From Costus lasius (Eukaryota; Streptophyta; Magnoliopsida; Zingiberales; Costaceae), in assembly GCA_027563935.2 (NCBI GenBank), contig JANVAS020000222.1:4402001-4466000 (forward strand): a DNA stretch of 64,000 nt. The letters are read 5' to 3'. A program made the translations under genes and the position numbers. How positions within the stretch are numbered: position 1 is the first letter of the stretch; each line of letters starts with the position of its first letter. The notes under the pieces are model-generated. The model was not told the DNA's origin, searched no databases, and saw nothing but the letters and a program-made list of their open reading frames with translations. Shown here one piece after another: positions 35,838 through 47,789 of the stretch.

Positions 35838-37486
35838 TGAAAGAACCCCTTTCTAGAGGGGGGGCGAAACCCAGCATGGCGCATTATAAACATTTAGGCA
35901 GCGGATTAGGGTTTCATGGATCGGCTTCATGTGATATGATCAACCATAAGGTTCGATTGCATAGAAGAGATAAAACTCATACCATAGCCATTTCAAGATG
36001 GCGTCTAGGAAGCAAAGATCAAAGCAGATCTTCTCCAGAGGTGACGCACACAGTTGATGTCGCCTACTCCTCTTTGCGATTCTTGTGCTAGCAAGATCCA
36101 AAGAAGTCTTTGATCGAAATGGAAAGGGAAGGAGATCTTTTCTCTTTGCCGAATTCTCCTCAAGCTCCAAGGCGCCGTCACCCAAAAAAAGAACGAGAGG
36201 AATATGCGTTCAAGAGGCGAGAATAGAGAACCCTCTCTATTCGAACGTGAGAGTCATGGTTGCTAAAAATAGCACCACTCACCGCTCAACATGTTCACGC
36301 TAAGTGAACTTGTCGCCTAGTCTTGAACCATTTTGGTTCAATTTAATTTTGGTTCAATAACCAAATAAACCAATCGACATGGCCTAGATCACATTAAAAC
36401 CCTAAGGTTCCAGATCTAACTGTTGATCTCTTTGATGCTCCTGATCTGACCGATCTAGCATCCATTCTCTCGATCGAAGCTTACCGATCTCAAGCCCTAA
36501 TCAATCAAACATGATCAGACTAGATCTCACTTACAATCAGAGATTAAATCCCTTTAAACTGAACCTGAACAATTCAGTCCACACGATCTGACTTAAGTAA
36601 GCCATATCATCAATTGTGCGACCCTGAGGGTTTCCTTAAAACGTCGGTAACGATAATTCACATTATCACGATCAGTGAGGGGTATCTAGCAACACATCAC
36701 TGTCTCCCGATATCAAGGAAAGAGTCTTCCAAGACTACACCCAAAAACAGCACAAGTGTGAATCAATTCACAAGGCATGCATATTTCCTTTACCACTGGA
36801 TGTTCTTATTGGACAAGCCTGTCAAGCTCGTAACTCCAATATGATGAGCATGATTAGAACAGATGAACACTGTCACCTGGGTATGGCCATACACTTTCTC
36901 AATCATCTCATCCAGGGGGCCCCTTTAGAACATCACACTCCTTCAACAAGGAGACGGCAATCCTATGTCTATCACTAGTGCTCTAACCTGACTCAAGCTC
37001 ACCATCCAAGATAGTCTATAATCATTATGTTTCAAATGATATTGAACCATCTCAAAACAATGACAATCATCATTTAGAAAACACAAGTGATCTCAAGTCA
37101 GAGGAAATGTGCCACTTGTCTTAATCAAGGAACATTCACATTGTGACAAACAATTGAACATCCTAGTAGGGTCTGTCCAGTACATCCAATGTACCCATGA
37201 GTCTACATCTTATTCCATGCTCGAAGCATCCTATAAGATTAGAACACATATTAGTCTTAACCATATCAAGGCTGTCTCATGTTCACCAAGATACATCGAC
37301 TAAGGACATAATAGCATGTCAGCCCAGCTGAACAGCTTTGAGACATTATTCAGAAGAACATATATTGCAGCAGACAATGTAAACAACCGAATAATAACCA
37401 TGCCTTTATAAACATAACAGTTTATTACATGATACAGATACATTCCCACAGGCCTCAAACATTAGCCTTAAGGGCATACCCCAACA
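35838..37486 (-). repeat. Inner copia-A 3' LTR
   Basis: 1649 bp, TGAAAGAACCCC to CCCCAACA on the plus strand. LTR palindrome at 36258-36276. Confidence 0.97.
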
Positions 37487-37503
37487 ATCTCCCACTTGCA
37501 CTT
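37487..37503 (-). other. Polypurine tract of the inner copia-A
   Basis: ATCTCCCACTTGCACTT on the plus strand, the complement of the tract at 47773-47789. Confidence 0.9.
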
Positions 37504-37506
37504 AAT

Positions 37507-40500
37507 CTAATGGTTGAGAAATCTCAAACCCATATTATTACAGTGCTTCTCATGCTTCTGCTGCGCCAGAGGCTTGGTAAGCGGGTCTGCCAGATTGTCA
37601 TCTGTATGAACCTTGCATACTTTGATCTCGCCACGATCTATGATCTCCCTGATCAAATGAAACCGTCTCTGTATGTGCTTGGACTTCTGGTGCGACCGCG
37701 GTTCCTTTGCTTGTGCGATTGCTCCAGTGTTATCACAGAAGATAACCAAAGGATCGACACTCGAAGGAACAACACCAAGTTCTCTCACGAACTTACGAAT
37801 CCAGACTGCCTCCTTGGATGCTTCCGAGGCTGCAACATACTCGGCTTCTGTTGTGGAATCAGCAACAGTTGACTGTTTGAAACTTTTCCACACCACTGCT
37901 CCTCCATTCAAGCTAAAAACATAGCCTGATTGCGATCGATCGGAAATCATCCTGGTCAGACTGGAACGAAGCGTCAGTATATCCTTCAATACTGAGTTCT
38001 TCCTGACCACCATATATCAAGAACATATCTTTGGTCCTCCGCAGATATTTTAAGATGTTCTTGACTGCAATCCAGTGCGCCATACCTGGATTACTCTGGT
38101 AACGACTGGTTACGCTTAACCCGTAAGCGACGTCTGGGCGAGTACACAACATCGCATACATAATGGAACCAATAGCCGAAGCATAAGGCGTATTGTCCAT
38201 TTCATCTTTCTCAGTCTGTGTTTGTGGACACTGACTCTTCGAAAGATTCAGACCATGTCTGACTGGAAGATATCCACGTTTAGAATTCTCTAAATGAAAT
38301 CTCTCCAGGACCTTATCGATGTAAGTACTCTGGCACAGCCCGAGAAGCCTCTTAGATCTATCCCTGTAGATCTTCACACCTAACACATAGGCTGCTTCTC
38401 CTAAATCTTTCATCTGGAAACACTTCCTCAGCCATGCTTTAACAGCATGCATTTCAGGAATGTCATTTCCAATGATCAAGATGTCATCGACGTAGAGGAC
38501 TAGGAAAGTAATCACGCTCCCACTAAACCTCTTATATACACACGGGTCATCCTCGTTCTTGATGAAACCAAATTCAGTGACTGATTCATCAAAACGAATA
38601 TTCCAGCTTCTCGATGCTTGTTTAAGTCCATAAATGGACTTCTTTAACTTGCATATCTTATGACGATCTGATGGATTAGTGAAACCCTCTGGTTGTGTCA
38701 TGTACACATCCTCATCCAGATTTCCATTAAGGAAAGCTGTTTTCACATCCATCTGCCAAATCTCATAATCATAATATGCAGCTATCGCGAAAAGAATCCG
38801 AATAGACTTAAACATGGCTACAGGTGAGAAAGTTTCATCATAATCTATCCCGTAGATTTGTTTGAAACCTTTCGCAACTAGCCTGCCTTTATAGGTAACC
38901 ACGTTACCATCCATGTCAATCTTCTTCTTGAAGATCCATTTACAGCCTATAGGGATAACTCCCGAAGGCGGATCAACCAAATCCCAGACTTGGTTATCTG
39001 ACATGGAGTCCATCTCGGCGCGCATAGCCTCAAGCCATCTTGCTGACTCCGGTCCACTGACCGCATCCGCATAAGTGAGGGGTTCATCATTATCAATGAT
39101 GTAGACTCCGTCATAGCGCTCAGGCTGTCGACGGATCCTACCCGATCTTCGCGGTTCCCGTGATATCTGAGCCTCAGGTTGTTCAATAACCTGTTCTACC
39201 GGCTCAGGCTCATCCAACTGTGCTTGGTCACTTTGTCCTTCTTCTGGATTCTCATCCAGCTTTATTTCTCTCCCACTGGCCTCTTGCAGAAGAAACTCCT
39301 TCTCAAGAAATATGGCCGTCCGAGCAACAAAAACCTTGTTCTCCTTGGGATCGTAGAAATAATAACCCTTAGTTTCCTTAGGGTAACCGACAAAGATACA
39401 TTTGTCAGATCTGCTCTCTAGTTTCCCAGAGGCGAGCTTTTTGACATAAGCCTCGCAGCCCCAGATCCTGATAAATGTCAAGCTTGGCTGTTTCCCATAC
39501 CATAACTCATATGGCGTCTTTGAAACTGCCTTGGATGGCACTCGGTTTAGTACCTTTGCAGCTGTTTCCAGCGCAAAACCCCAAAAGGAGTATGGAAGAG
39601 TAGCCTGACTCATCATAGAACGAACCATATCAAGTAGCGTTCTATTTCTCCTCTCGGACACACCATTCCATTGCGGTGTTCCTGGCGGAGTGAGCTGTGA
39701 GATGATCCCACACTCCTTCAGATAGTCAGTAAACGTATGACTTAGGTATTCACCACCTCGATCTGAGCGAAGTGCCTTGATATTTCGGCCTAGCTGATTC
39801 TGTACTTCATTCTTGAACTCTTTGAACTTGTCAAAAGATTCACTCTTATGTCTCATCAGATAGACATACCCGTATCTACTGAAATCATCAGTAAAGGTAA
39901 TGAAGTACTGATAGCCACCTCTGGCATGTTTACCAAATGGCCCACACACATCACTGTGTATAAGGTCAAGTAAACCTGAAGCCCTTTGACCTTTGTGAGG
40001 AAAAGGTGACTTCGTCATTTTACCCATCAAACAAGCTTTGCATTGTATCAATCTCCTTATAGGAGAATGATCCCAGCAGTCCATGATCATGCAACCGCTT
40101 AATGCGTTTCTCGTTAATATGGCCTAAACGACTATGCCATAGCAAGGTGCTGTGATCAGCATACTTGGCTTTCTTAATATCAATTTGCTGTATCGAACAT
40201 TCCATGTCCAACATGTATAACCCATTGTTAATTGAACCAGTTGCATAAACAATATTATCAAAAGACAAAATACACTTTGAAATATTGCATTCAAAGGAAA
40301 ATCCCTTCCTGACAAGAGCAGGAATGGAGATAATATTTTTAGTTATACTGGGAACAAAGTAACAATTGTCTAGTTCCAATACAAGTCCAGATGGTAAAGA
40401 AATGAAATAGTCTCCTACAGCAACAGCAGCAACCCGTGCCCCGTTTCCAACTCGTAGGTCCACCTCATGCTGTCCCACCTGCCTTCTTCTCTGAGTTCCT

Positions 40501-41393
40501 GTACATTTGAACAAATGTGAACTCCACATGCAGTGTCCAACACCCATGATATAGAAGAAGAAAACATGACCTCAGTCACGAATATACCTGAGCCAGAAGC
40601 AAAGCTTCCCCTCTTATCTCCTTGGAGCGCTTTACAGTCCTTTTTCCAGTGACCCAGCTGGCCACAGTGGAAACACCTGTATTCCTTGGACCGCTTCACC
40701 TTCTGCTTCAGAGCCTTGCTGTAATTCTTGACCGGGGCCTTGCCCTTCTTCCCCTTCTTCTTGTTCCTTGAAGGAACCATCAAGACAGAGGTCGAAGGCT
40801 TACCCTTCAGAGTCTCCTCAGTGGTCAAGAGCATATTCAGCAGCTCTGCCGGAGTACAATCGATTTTGTTCATATTAAAATTAATAATGAACGCGTCGAA
40901 TGATGGCGGGAGAGACTGCAGAATAATGTCCACAGCAAGCTCCTGGTTAATGGTATGCCCCAGTTTCTCTAGAGCCTCCTTGTGCCCAATCATCTTGAGC
41001 ACGTGAGCTCCCACTGGGCTCCCTTCAGCCAGTTTGCTCTGAAAGAAGAGCTTAGTCAAATTATAGCGTTCAGTCCTCGCCTGTGCAGCATACAGCATCT
41101 TGAGGTTTGCTATAATCTGTATAGCTAACATATCCTCATGCTGACGCTGCAGCGGTGGCGTCATAGACGCTAGCATCAGGCAAGCGACATCAATGCTATC
41201 ATTGACGTGCTTTTCATAGGCTTCCCGAACCGCCCTTGCGGCGTTCGGAGCGGGGCTGCGGCGGTATCGCCGTCTCGAGGACATACAGTTTCCTCTCTGC
41301 CTTAAGAACGATCTTAAGGTGTCCAAACCAGTCAGAGAAGTTCGGCCCAGCAAACTTCTCCCTTTCCAGTAGGGATCGCACATTGAAGTTCAT
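37507..41393 (-). pseudogene. gag-pol: Inner copia-A gag-pol, four frameshifts
   Basis: Starts at ATG 41393 (MNFNVRSLLE) and ends at 37507. It has the same domains as the outer copy: gag; zinc knuckle CFHCGQLGHWKKDC near 40680-40640; protease VLDTACGVHICSN; GAG-pre-integrase LWHSRLGHIN near 40130; integrase (HSDVCGPF, RSDRGGEYLS, WNGVSERRNR); RT with YVDDILIIGND near 38490; RNase H (EAEYVAASEASKEAVWIRKF, HTDDNLADPLTKPLA). The frame changes near 41260 (an extra C in a C-run, compared with the outer copy), near 40500, within 40020-40090, and near 37930. No premature stop other than those caused by the shifts was seen. Either it moved with enzymes from a helper, or some shifts are assembly errors. 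Confidence 0.93.
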
Positions 41394-43204
41394 GGTGTTC
41401 GTTGCTGCAGGTATCTACAACAATGCAAGAACAGCAAGGTCAGTATCAATGTATAAGAATCGATCAGGACTTAAGAAAGATTCCCTTTTTCTCACTATTT
41501 TATCAGGCGTGAAAAATCCAGCAAAACAGCCCGAAAGAGTAATACTCTTTTAGTGAGATGGGATCCAGATTTCATACTTGGTCTCCGCGTCCCGCTCAGG
41601 CGAGATAAGATGCACAGAGAGTACAAGCACTAGTTTCTGGTAGGCATCCCAGCCAATCGCCAACCCGTGCGATTCCCCTTCATCTGGGCAATCCAGCAGA
41701 CTGTGCCAACTGAGTTGGTACAACACAGTCTCTGATCCCACAGATGGCTGCCTCCATGTGCTACCATATGCTCCACATATGTAGCCAACACGGTCAAGCT
41801 GACCCGACCTACTCCCTGGACCACCATGTGCTATGCTGAGCAACGAGAAGGGATAAATCCCTACTCTGTAACACACAGGTGTAATCCCACACCCTCTGAA
41901 GATAGATGGACGTGCCCACTGAGTGGGTACAACACGGCTCCAACGATAATCAGAACAGTGAGGTTTCGCGTCAGAAGGCTTACGAGCTTGATATTTCAGC
42001 GTTGGATTTTAACGGTCTATTATCTTCTTGCCTATCATGCAATTCCTATGGTGATAGCAGAAGATAATTTAATCATGCAATTCTAATATTAAGCAATAAA
42101 AGAAAGCATGAATCTTATGTGGTAAAAGCCCATAGCCCTAGAAGACCTTAACCTAACTTAAGTCTTCATTTGCTCTTCATGGGTCTTTAGCTGCCCATCT
42201 GGCCCAAACCAGGGCCTAAGCGCCATCTGCAGCTCTGGTGCGCCTACCAGGGAATATGCGCCTGGTCCCAGAGTCGAACCCTGGACCTCCCACCTGGTCA
42301 AGCCTCTGCTGCAAGCGCCTTTGCCAAGTGTGCTCTGTGCTCTTGTCTAATTAAATTACAAATTTAACTATCTAGACAAGAGTGACACTCAGGTCACTTA
42401 CATTTATAAATTAAAACACAGTGATACGCAGATCACAATAATTAATTTACAATTTTTAATACAGGCACGCAGGCCCCAGCACAGCACACATTAATAACGG
42501 GCAGCCCACATAAGACTAAATAAACAAACATATGCATCTATCAAGAACCATGTGATCCATAAAAATTAAAATTTTCGAAAACCCCTTGGGATCAATTTTA
42601 ATTTTTCCTTATTTGCTCTACAACCTTACAATGGTCCATTACTAGGGATCCACTCATCCAACCTAGTCAGATCCACTGCCCTTGCATACACCAAGTCCTA
42701 ACTGACTTGAGTCGACCATAAGGTCAACCATGCATGCGCCAAGGCTGAACAACCACACTGAGGTCTGGCAAACGGGCGTGACCCCGGGCCTAACTCAGGT
42801 GTGTTCACAAGTTGTCTCAATCAGACATCGCTACACGCCTTTGATGCAGTCGACCTATAGCCACCTTTAGCATGCGCCAAGGTGCTATCTGGTCAACCCA
42901 TCTAGGCTGTCAGATGGTCTGATCAGACTGTTTGGATCCGACCTAGGGGATGACTTCAACCCTAATAACCCATCTAAGGGTTTAATGTAGGCGCATTAGA
43001 TCTAGGTGAATCGCGCATGTGATCAAGGTTTTAAGAAAACTTACAAGAACATGCGCAAACAACAACATGCGCAAAAGAGAAAATAACTTTCGCCATCTTA
43101 CAACTATCAGCATAAGACATCGCATGTAACCTATAGATCTATCAACTTGCGCATACATGGATCATATGACATATCATGGCAATCATAAACAAGCATGAAA
43201 CAAC
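41394..43204 (-). other. Inner copia-A leader
   Basis: Non-coding, homologous to 21301-23135. Leader hairpins at 41911-41936 and 41699-41730; T-arm-like hairpin at 42264-42287. Confidence 0.85.
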
Positions 43205-43216
43205 GCTCTGATACCA
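43205..43216 (-). other. PBS of the inner copia-A
   Basis: GCTCTGATACCA, the complement of TGGTATCAGAGC, two bases from the LTR. Confidence 0.95.
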
Positions 43217-43218
43217 AT

Positions 43219-44867
43219 TGAAAGAACCCCTTTCTAGAGGGGGGGCGAAACCCAGCATGGCGCATTATAAACATTTAGGCAGCGGATTAGGGTTTCATGG
43301 ATCGGCTTCATGTGATATGATCAACCATAAGGTTCGATTGCATAGAAGAGATAAAACTCATACCATAGCCATTTCAAGATGGCGTCTAGGAAGCAAAGAT
43401 CAAAGCAGATCTTCTCCAGAGGTGACGCACACAGTTGATGTCGCCTACTCCTCTTTGCGATTCTTGTGCTAGCAAGATCCAAAGAAGTCTTTGATCGAAA
43501 TGGAAAGGGAAGGAGATCTTTTCTCTTTGCCGAATTCTCCTCAAGCTCCAAGGCGCCGTCACCCAAAAAAAGAACGAGAGGAATATGCGTTCAAGAGGCG
43601 AGAATAGAGAACCCTCTCTATTCGAACGTGAGAGTCATGGTTGCTAAAAATAGCACCACTCACCGCTCAACATGTTCACGCTAAGTGAACTTGTCGCCTA
43701 GTCTTGAACCATTTTGGTTCAATTTAATTTTGGTTCAATAACCAAATAAACCAATCGACATGGCCTAGATCACATTAAAACCCTAAGGTTCCAGATCTAA
43801 CCGTTGATCTCTTTGATGCTCCTGATCTGACCGATCTAGCATCCATTCTCTCGATCGAAGCTTACCGATCTCAAGCCCTAATCAATCAAACATGATCAGA
43901 CTAGATCTCACTTACAATCAGAGATTAAATCCCTTTAAACTGAACCTGAACAATTCAGTCCACACGATCTGACTTAAGTAAGCCATATCATCAATTGTGC
44001 GACCCTGAGGGTTTCCTTAAAACGTCGGTAACGATAATTCACATTATCACGATCAGTGAGGGGTATCTAGCAACACATCACTGTCTCCCGATATCAAGGA
44101 AAGAGTCTTCCAAGACTACACCCAAAAACAGCACAAGTGTGAATCAATTCACAAGGCATGCATATTTCCTTTACCACTGGATGTTCTTATTGGACAAGCC
44201 TGTCAAGCTCGTAACTCCAATATGATGAGCATGATTAGAACAGATGAACACTGTCACCTGGGTATGGCCATACACTTTCTCAATCATCTCATCCAGGGGG
44301 CCCCTTTAGAACATCACACTCCTTCAACAAGGAGACGGCAATCCTATGTCTATCACTAGTGCTCTAACCTGACTCAAGCTCACCATCCAAGATAGTCTAT
44401 AATCATTATGTTTCAAATGATATTGAACCATCTCAAAACAATGACAATCATCATTTAGAAAACACAAGTGATCTCAAGTCAGAGGAAATGTGCCACTTGT
44501 CTTAATCAAGGAACATTCACATTGTGACAAACAATTGAACATCCTAGTAGGGTCTGTCCAGTACATCCAATGTACCCATGAGTCTACATCTTATTCCATG
44601 CTCGAAGCATCCTATAAGATTAGAACACATATTAGTCTTAACCATATCAAGGCTGTCTCATGTTCACCAAGATACATCGACTAAGGACATAATAGCATGT
44701 CAGCCCAGCTGAACAGCTTTGAGACATTATTCAGAAGAACATATATTGCAGCAGACAATGTAAACAACCGAATAATAACCATGCCTTTATAAACATAACA
44801 GTTTATTACATGATACAGATACATTCCCACAGGCCTCAAACATTAGCCTTAAGGGCATACCCCAACA
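43219..44867 (-). repeat. Inner copia-A 5' LTR
   Basis: 1649 bp, almost identical to 35838-37486. LTR palindrome at 43639-43657. Confidence 0.97.
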
Positions 44868-44872
44868 GTGTC

Positions 44873-45215
44873 ACCGCGGGCTTTGGCCTGGTTTCGGTGT
44901 TTGGTATTATTCATGTTAGTTTCATGAGTTTATGGAATCGATTTTGTGGCTTTGCTTTGAATTTCGAGTCGACTTATGTTTTTGCAATCGGATTTGATAT
45001 AAATGTGAACTTGCATATGTCTAGTGCAAGGATTGTGTGGTGGCAGGTACATTTATGTGTTTCGTGGGGTTTCTATGTATGGATTCTCGAAAATTTTCAG
45101 ATCGGGTTTTCTTGAACTTGGTTTTACCTAGCATGTGAATCGATCTTGTATGATAACATCCTGTTTCTCTATGACTTGTGTTGCTTGTTTGGGGTTAAGA
45201 TAACGGGATGTGACA
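44873..45215 (+). repeat. Tekay-like 3' LTR, second segment
   Basis: Continues the LTR after the inner copia (ACCGCGGGC to GATGTGACA), matching 28462-28807 with four differences seen. ATTCT follows at 45216-45220. Confidence 0.96.
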
Positions 45216-45220
45216 ATTCT

Positions 45221-47769
45221 CCTATGAGGAGCTTGATACATGCAAAGCTTGTTTAATGGGCAAAATGACGAAGTCTCCTTTTTCTAATAAAGGTCAAAGG
45301 GCTTCAGGTTTACTTGACCTCATTCACAGTGATGTGTGTGGGCCATTTAGTAAACATGCCCGAGGTGGCTATTCATACTTCATTACCTTTACTGATGATT
45401 TCAGTAGATATGGTTATGTCTATCTAATGAGACATAAAAGTGAATCTTTTGACAAGTTCAAAGAGTTCAAAAATGAAGTACAAAATCAGCTAGGCCGAAA
45501 TATCAAGGCACTTCGTTCAGATCGAGGTGGAGAATACTTGAGTCGAGAGTTTACTGACTATCTGAAGGAGTGTGGGATTATCTCACAGCTCACTCCGCCA
45601 GGAACACCACAATGGAATGGTGTGTCCGAGAGGAGAAATAGAATCTTACTGGATATGGTTCGTTCTATGATGAGTCAGGCTACTCTACCTTACTCCTTTT
45701 GGGGATTTGCACTGGAGACAGCTGCAAAGGTACTAAACCGAGTGCCATCCAAGGCCGTTTCAAAGACTCCATATGAGTTATGGTATGGGAAACAGCCGAG
45801 CTTGACATTTATCAAGATCTGGGGTTGCGAGGCTTATGTCAAAAAGCTCGCCTCTGGGAAACTGGAGAGCAGATCTGATAAATGTATCTTTGTCGGTTAC
45901 CCTAAGGAAACTAAGGGTTATTATTTCTACGATCCCAAAGAGAACAAAGTATTTGTTGCTCGAACGGCTATTTTTCTTGAGAAGGAATTTCTTCTGCAAG
46001 AGGCCAGTGGGAGAGAAATAAATCTGGATGAGAATCCAGAAGAAGGACAAAGTAGTCAAGCACAGTTGGATGAGCCTGAGCCAGTAGATCAGGTTACTGA
46101 ACAACCTAAGGCTCAGATATCACGGGGACCGCGAAGATCGGGAAGGATCCGTCGACAGCCTGAGCGCTATGACGGAGTCTACATCATTAATGATGAACCC
46201 CTTACTTATGCGGATGCGGTCAGTGGACCGGAATCAGCGAGATGGCTTGAAGCTATGCGAGCCGAGATGGACTCCATGTCAGATAACCAAGTCTGGGATT
46301 TGGTTGATCCGCCTCCGGGAGTAATCCCTATAGGCTGTAAGTGGATCTTCAAGAAGAAGATTGACATGGATGGTAACGTGGTTACCTATAAAGGCAGGCT
46401 AGTTGCGAAAGGTTTCAAACAAATCTACGGGATAGATTATGATGAAACTTTTTCTCCTGTAGCTATGTTCAAGTCTATTCGGATTATTCTCGCGATAGCG
46501 GCATATTATGATTATGAGATCTGGCAAATGGATGTTAAGACCGCTTTCCTTAATGGAAAATTAGAGGAGGATGTGTATATGACACAACCTGAAGGTTTCA
46601 TCAATCCATCAGATCGTCATAAAATATGCAAATTAAAGAAGTCCATTTATGGACTTAAACAAGCATCGAGAAGCTGGAATATTCGTTTTGATGAATCAAT
46701 CAGTGAATTTGGTTTCATCAAGAATGAAGATGACCCGTGTGTATATAAGAGGGTTAGTGGGAGCGTGATTACTTTCCTAGTCCTCTACGTCGATGATATC
46801 TTAATCATTGGAAACGATATTCCTGATCTACATGCGGTTAAGGCATGGTTAGGAAAATGTTTCCAGATGAAAGATTTAGGAGAAGCAGCCTATGTATTAG
46901 GTGTGAAGATCTACAGAGATAGATCTAAGAGGCTTCTCGGGCTGTGCCAGAGTACTTACATCGATAAAGTCCTGGAGAGATTCCATTTAGAAAATTCTAA
47001 AAGAGGATATCTTCCAGTCAGACATGGTCTGAATCTTTCAAAGAGTCAGTGTCCACAAACACAGACTGAGAAAGATGAAATGAACAATACGCCTTATGCT
47101 TCGGCTATTGGGTCCATTATGTATGCGATGTTGTGTACTCGCCCAGACGTCGCTTATGGGTTAAGCGTGACCAGTCGATTCCAAAGTAATCCAGGTAAGG
47201 CACACTGGATTGCAGTCAAGAACATTTTGAAATATCTTCGGAGGACCAAAGATATGTTCTTGATTTATGGAGGTCAGGAAGAACTCAGTATTGAAGGATA
47301 TACTGACGCTTCGTTCCAATCTGACCAGGATGATTTCCGATCGCAATCAGGCTATGTTTTTAGCTTGAATGGAGGAGCAGTGGTGTGGAAAAGTTTCAAA
47401 CAATCAATTGTTGCTGATTCCACAACAGAAGCCGAGTATGTTGCAGCCTCAGAAGCATCCAAGGAGGCAGTGTGGATTCGTAAGTTCGTTCAGGAACTTG
47501 GTGTTGTTCCTTCGAGTGCAGATCCATTGGTTATCTTCTGTGATAACACTGGAGCCATAGCACAAGCAAAGGAACCACGGTCGCACCAGAAGTCCAAGCA
47601 CATACAGAGGAGGTTTCACTTGATCCGAGAGATCATTGATCGAGGAGAGATCAAGATCTGCAAGGTTCATACAGATGACAATCTGGCTGACCCGCTTACT
47701 AAGCCTCTGGCGCAGCAGAAGCATGAGAAGCACTGTAATAATATAGGTTTGAGATTTCTCAACCATTAG
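45221..47769 (+). pseudogene. gag-pol: Outer copia-A gag-pol, 3' part (integrase, RT, RNase H)
   Basis: Continues the frame of 23136-24483 exactly; the combined coding length is 3897 nt, divisible by three. Integrase: CKACLMGKMTK, HSDVCGPFSKHARGG, LRSDRGGEYLS and the acidic residue in WNGVSERRNR, giving the D-D-E set. RT: WIFKKKIDMDGNVVTYKGRL, VKTAFLNG, IYGLKQASRSWN and YVDDILIIGND at 46786-46818. RNase H: GYTDASFQSDQDD, EAEYVAASEASKEAVWIRKF, HTDDNLADPLTKPLA. No stop or shift was found over 2549 nt, so this half is still open. The motif set (RYGYVYLMRHKSESFDKFKEF, GVSERRNR) is that of the Angela/BARE branch of Ty1/copia. Confidence 0.95.
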
Positions 47770-47772
47770 ATT

Positions 47773-47789
47773 AAGTGCAAGTGGGAGAT
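47773..47789 (+). other. Polypurine tract of the outer copia-A
   Basis: AAGTGCAAGTGGGAGAT against the 3' LTR. Confidence 0.92.

Larger units (their letters stand above)
35838..44867 (-). mobile_element. Inner copia-A element, full length, very young
   Basis: 9030 bp on the minus strand in the Tekay 3' LTR. Perfect GTGTC duplications (35833-35837, 44868-44872). Both LTRs are 1649 bp, and I noticed only one difference (T at 36421, C at 43802). It has the PBS, leader, gag-pol and polypurine tract of the same family as the outer element. Despite its youth the coding region has four frameshifts. Confidence 0.97.
24484..45215 (+). mobile_element. Tekay-like (chromovirus) Ty3/gypsy element, full length, with nested insertions
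   Basis: Inserted in the outer copia pol with perfect ATTCT duplications. LTRs of about 2642 and 2613 bp (after removing insertions) start TGTAAGATCC and end GATGTGACA. The internal region 28808-33567 has an initiator-Met PBS, a gag-pol with a C-terminal chromodomain and a polypurine tract. LTR copies differ at only a few sites per few hundred bases by eye (four in the last 345 bp), so it is young, as required by nesting in a young copia. Confidence 0.97.
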
